Of a stretch of 7,557 nucleotides of DNA, positions 6,373 to 7,557 are shown one piece after another (position 1 is the first letter of the stretch; the number at the start of each line of letters is the position of its first letter). A program made the translations under genes and the position numbers. The notes under the pieces were generated by a model that saw nothing but the letters and a program-made list of their open reading frames with translations, made no database searches and was not told the DNA's origin. Source of the DNA: Verrucomicrobiota bacterium (GTDB lineage: Bacteria; Verrucomicrobiota; Verrucomicrobiia; Opitutales; Seribacteraceae); NCBI GenBank assembly GCA_030830145.1, contig JAURNO010000249.1:1-7557 (forward strand). The letters are read 5' to 3'.

Positions 6373-7361
6373 TCTCTCGCCTCTCTCATCGTAATCAAAT
6401 TGGTTTTGTCGAGAATTCCCGCATCGATTCCTTTCTCACAAAGGTATCGGGAAAGGGCATCGCCATTGCCATGCGTCAACCGGACGGATTCCGCTTCGGT
6501 CGCGGCAATACTCCTGATCAAGCCATCCCAATCAGCATGATCGGACAGAACAAAACCTTGGTCAAGGTTTCGCCTCCGGCGCTGTCCTCTAATGGCCATC
6601 CATCCGGAGGCAAAGCTTTTGCGACAATCCGTGAATGTTCTCGCCCAGCCCGACTCCTCAACCGCAGGAGGGGCAATAATGATCGAACGGGAATAGTCAT
6701 TTGGTTTTGCTTTCTCGACCTTCTCGGCTTGAGGCAGGACAATACCTGCTTGCCGGTAAGGTTCCAAAAACTCATAGGCAGCGGAGTGAAGAAAGATTGG
6801 ACCAATTTCCGGATCAAGACCAGCAAGTACCCGTTGGGCTTTGCCCAGGGAGTATGCAAAGACTAGAGAAGGTCTGCCCTCACTCGAATTATCCGACCAC
6901 CAGTGGTTCATTCGGTCCAAAACATATTCTTCTGGTTTCCATCGATAAACGGGCAACCCGAATGTACACTCCGAGATAAAAAGATGGCATTTGACTGGCT
7001 CAAATTCCTCGCATGTCTGGTCCCCGTCTGGTTTGTAATCTCCACTTACAACGAAAACTCGGCCTGCTACCTCTACCCGAACTTGAGCGGATCCCAGTAT
7101 ATGACCAGCGGGGTGAAAGGATACGAGAGCGTCACCTATTTTGTGCTTTTGACCAAACGGGATGCCCTCGATTTTTGCTTTTTTGCCCAGCCTTAATTCG
7201 AGAAGGGGCAAACAGGGATTGGAACAGAGATAACTGTCGTGACCAGGTCGGGCATGATCGCTGTGAGCATGAGTTACAAGAGCTCTTTTCACCGAGCCTT
7301 TGGGATCAACGTAAAAATCACCCGCCGGGCAATAAATTCCGGAAGGGGTTACGGTGAGCAC
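6369..7361 (-). CDS. Ligase-associated MBL-fold DNA exonuclease
   Basis: This metallo-beta-lactamase/beta-CASP-type nuclease (SNM1/Artemis-like, ligase-associated exonuclease family) is 330 residues from the GTG at 7361. It shows GIYCPAGDFYVDP (8-20), the metal-binding HAHSDH (31-36), PAGHILGSAQ with His87, SGDYKPDGD with Asp108, SECTFGLP (130-137), LSDHADWDG with His275 and LTHGNG with His297. These are the expected ligands in the expected order. In the family context it probably trims DNA ends before ligation, and it is the first gene of a coupled pair with the ligase. The start is uncertain. A TTG at 7406 would add 15 AT-rich, low-complexity residues; the GTG at 7361 matches my recollection that homologues begin about 8-10 residues before LYC. 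Neither start has a clear Shine-Dalgarno. The product assignment is firm and the N-terminus is not. Confidence 0.92.
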   Translation of the reverse strand: MLTVTPSGIYCPAGDFYVDPKGSVKRALVTHAHSDHARPGHDSYLCSNPCLPLLELRLGKKAKIEGIPFGQKHKIGDALVSFHPAGHILGSAQVRVEVAGRVFVVSGDYKPDGDQTCEEFEPVKCHLFISECTFGLPVYRWKPEEYVLDRMNHWWSDNSSEGRPSLVFAYSLGKAQRVLAGLDPEIGPIFLHSAAYEFLEPYRQAGIVLPQAEKVEKAKPNDYSRSIIIAPPAVEESGWARTFTDCRKSFASGWMAIRGQRRRRNLDQGFVLSDHADWDGLIRSIAATEAESVRLTHGNGDALSRYLCEKGIDAGILDKTNLITMREARE

Positions 7362-7378
7362 GCCGCTGGTATTGTCTG

Positions 7379-7406
7379 ATTTAATGGAAGAACTTTTGGT
7401 TAACAA
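7379..7406 (-). promoter_or_regulatory. Candidate sigma-70-like promoter of the exonuclease-ligase pair
   Basis: On the - strand TTGTTA (7406-7401) and TTAAAT (7384-7379) are separated by 16 nt, and each matches the -35/-10 consensus at four of six positions. Transcription would begin near 7371, about 10 nt before the GTG at 7361. If correct, the alternative TTG start at 7406 would lie inside the promoter. The match is modest and the region AT-rich, so this is tentative. Confidence 0.25.
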
Positions 7407-7410
7407 AAAG

Positions 7411-7440
7411 GAATTGTTTCGAAAGTATGAGTGGCAATTC
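7411..7440. promoter_or_regulatory. Nested inverted repeats upstream of the exonuclease
   Basis: GAATTG (7411-7416) and CAATTC (7435-7440) are perfect inverted repeats 18 nt apart, and they enclose the 8-bp palindrome TTTCGAAA (7417-7424). The element lies just upstream of the candidate promoter for the exonuclease-ligase pair, where a regulator could bind. On the - strand the outer stem is followed by CTTTTTG, so a weak terminator for an upstream transcript is an alternative reading. Confidence 0.3.
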
Positions 7441-7474
7441 TAATGCAGGGAAAAACGGAAGGCAACATGAGCGG

Positions 7475-7519
7475 AGGGAGAGAATATCTTGGTATGTATA
7501 TCCTCTCTCCCTAAGTTTT
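7475..7519 (+). terminator. Strong hairpin, possible intrinsic terminator
   Basis: AGGGAGAGA (7475-7483) pairs perfectly with TCTCTCCCT (7504-7512). Inside it ATAT (7484-7487) pairs with ATAT (7498-7501) across a 2-nt CC bulge, leaving a 10-nt loop. On the + strand AAGTTTTG follows, which is only a short T-run. The hairpin could stop + strand transcription, but no + strand gene is seen ending here. It could also be part of a 5' leader for the - strand exonuclease or mark the end of a gene outside the window. The structure is clear and its role is not. Confidence 0.45.
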
Positions 7520-7557
7520 GTAGACCGGGTGGGGTCGCCCAAGACCTAACTGAGAAA

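Larger units (their letters stand above)
7362..7557. other. Non-coding region upstream of the exonuclease
   Basis: These 196 bp at the right edge hold no convincing gene. They contain a candidate promoter (7379-7406), nested inverted repeats (7411-7440) and a bulged hairpin (7475-7512). A 15-codon + strand frame (ATG at 7467, TAA at 7512-7514, purine-rich AACGGAAGG upstream) overlaps the hairpin exactly, but it is too short to call. The last 40 bp are G/C-rich with short self-complementary stretches and no recognisable tRNA. Confidence 0.6.

Noticed and set aside
7362..7406. TTG-start extension of the exonuclease
   Set aside because: The 15 added residues are AT-rich and low-complexity, and overlap a candidate promoter; the GTG at 7361 fits the expected family N-terminus better. 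The TTG is not fully excluded.
1585..7406. A previously undescribed defence or repair system
   Set aside because: All four proteins match a known co-occurring set (Lhr-Core helicase, MPE/PdeM, MBL exonuclease, ATP-dependent ligase); only the convergent layout seems unusual.
1..7557. CRISPR array, IS element, tRNA/rRNA or phage signature
   Set aside because: Reading both strands showed no regularly spaced direct repeats, transposase, terminal inverted repeats or tRNA-like fold.

Overview
The window is about 7.5 kb of bacterial chromosome of moderate GC content. It holds one partial gene, five complete genes and no RNA genes, mobile elements or CRISPR. A secreted esterase carries an N-terminal tryptophan/tyrosine-rich segment of the 'PWVY...GWQYW...FYHW...W' type. 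From memory this style is common in exported proteins of Verrucomicrobiota (Opitutae/Puniceicoccales-like), so that phylum is my tentative guess; no rRNA or marker gene is present to confirm it.

Layout: (1) 2-163 (+) is the C-terminal end of an unidentified protein. (2) 220-1341 (-) is an exported PHB-depolymerase/LpqC-type (CE1-like) serine esterase. (3) 1342-1584 is a divergent intergenic region with small inverted repeats. (4) 1585-4038 (+) is an Lhr-Core-type DEXH helicase, coupled through a TTGA overlap to (5) 4035-4706 (+), the PdeM/MPE metallophosphoesterase. (6) 4720-6372 (-) is an ATP-dependent DNA ligase, coupled through an ATGA overlap to its upstream partner (7) 6369-7361 (-), a metallo-beta-lactamase-fold exonuclease. 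(8) 7362-7557 is a non-coding upstream region with a candidate promoter, nested inverted repeats and a strong hairpin.

Genes 4-7 are the four components of the known 'ligase-associated DNA damage response' set (Lhr-Core helicase, MPE/PdeM nuclease, MBL exonuclease, ATP-dependent ligase). They presumably unwind, trim and seal damaged DNA. The set is a described system, so I do not claim a new one. What stands out is the architecture. The four genes are split into two convergent, translationally coupled pairs (helicase-nuclease facing ligase-exonuclease), with only 13 bp between the two stop codons and no obvious terminator there. The first gene of each pair lacks a clear Shine-Dalgarno sequence, while the second gene has one. 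The esterase appears unrelated to the repair set.
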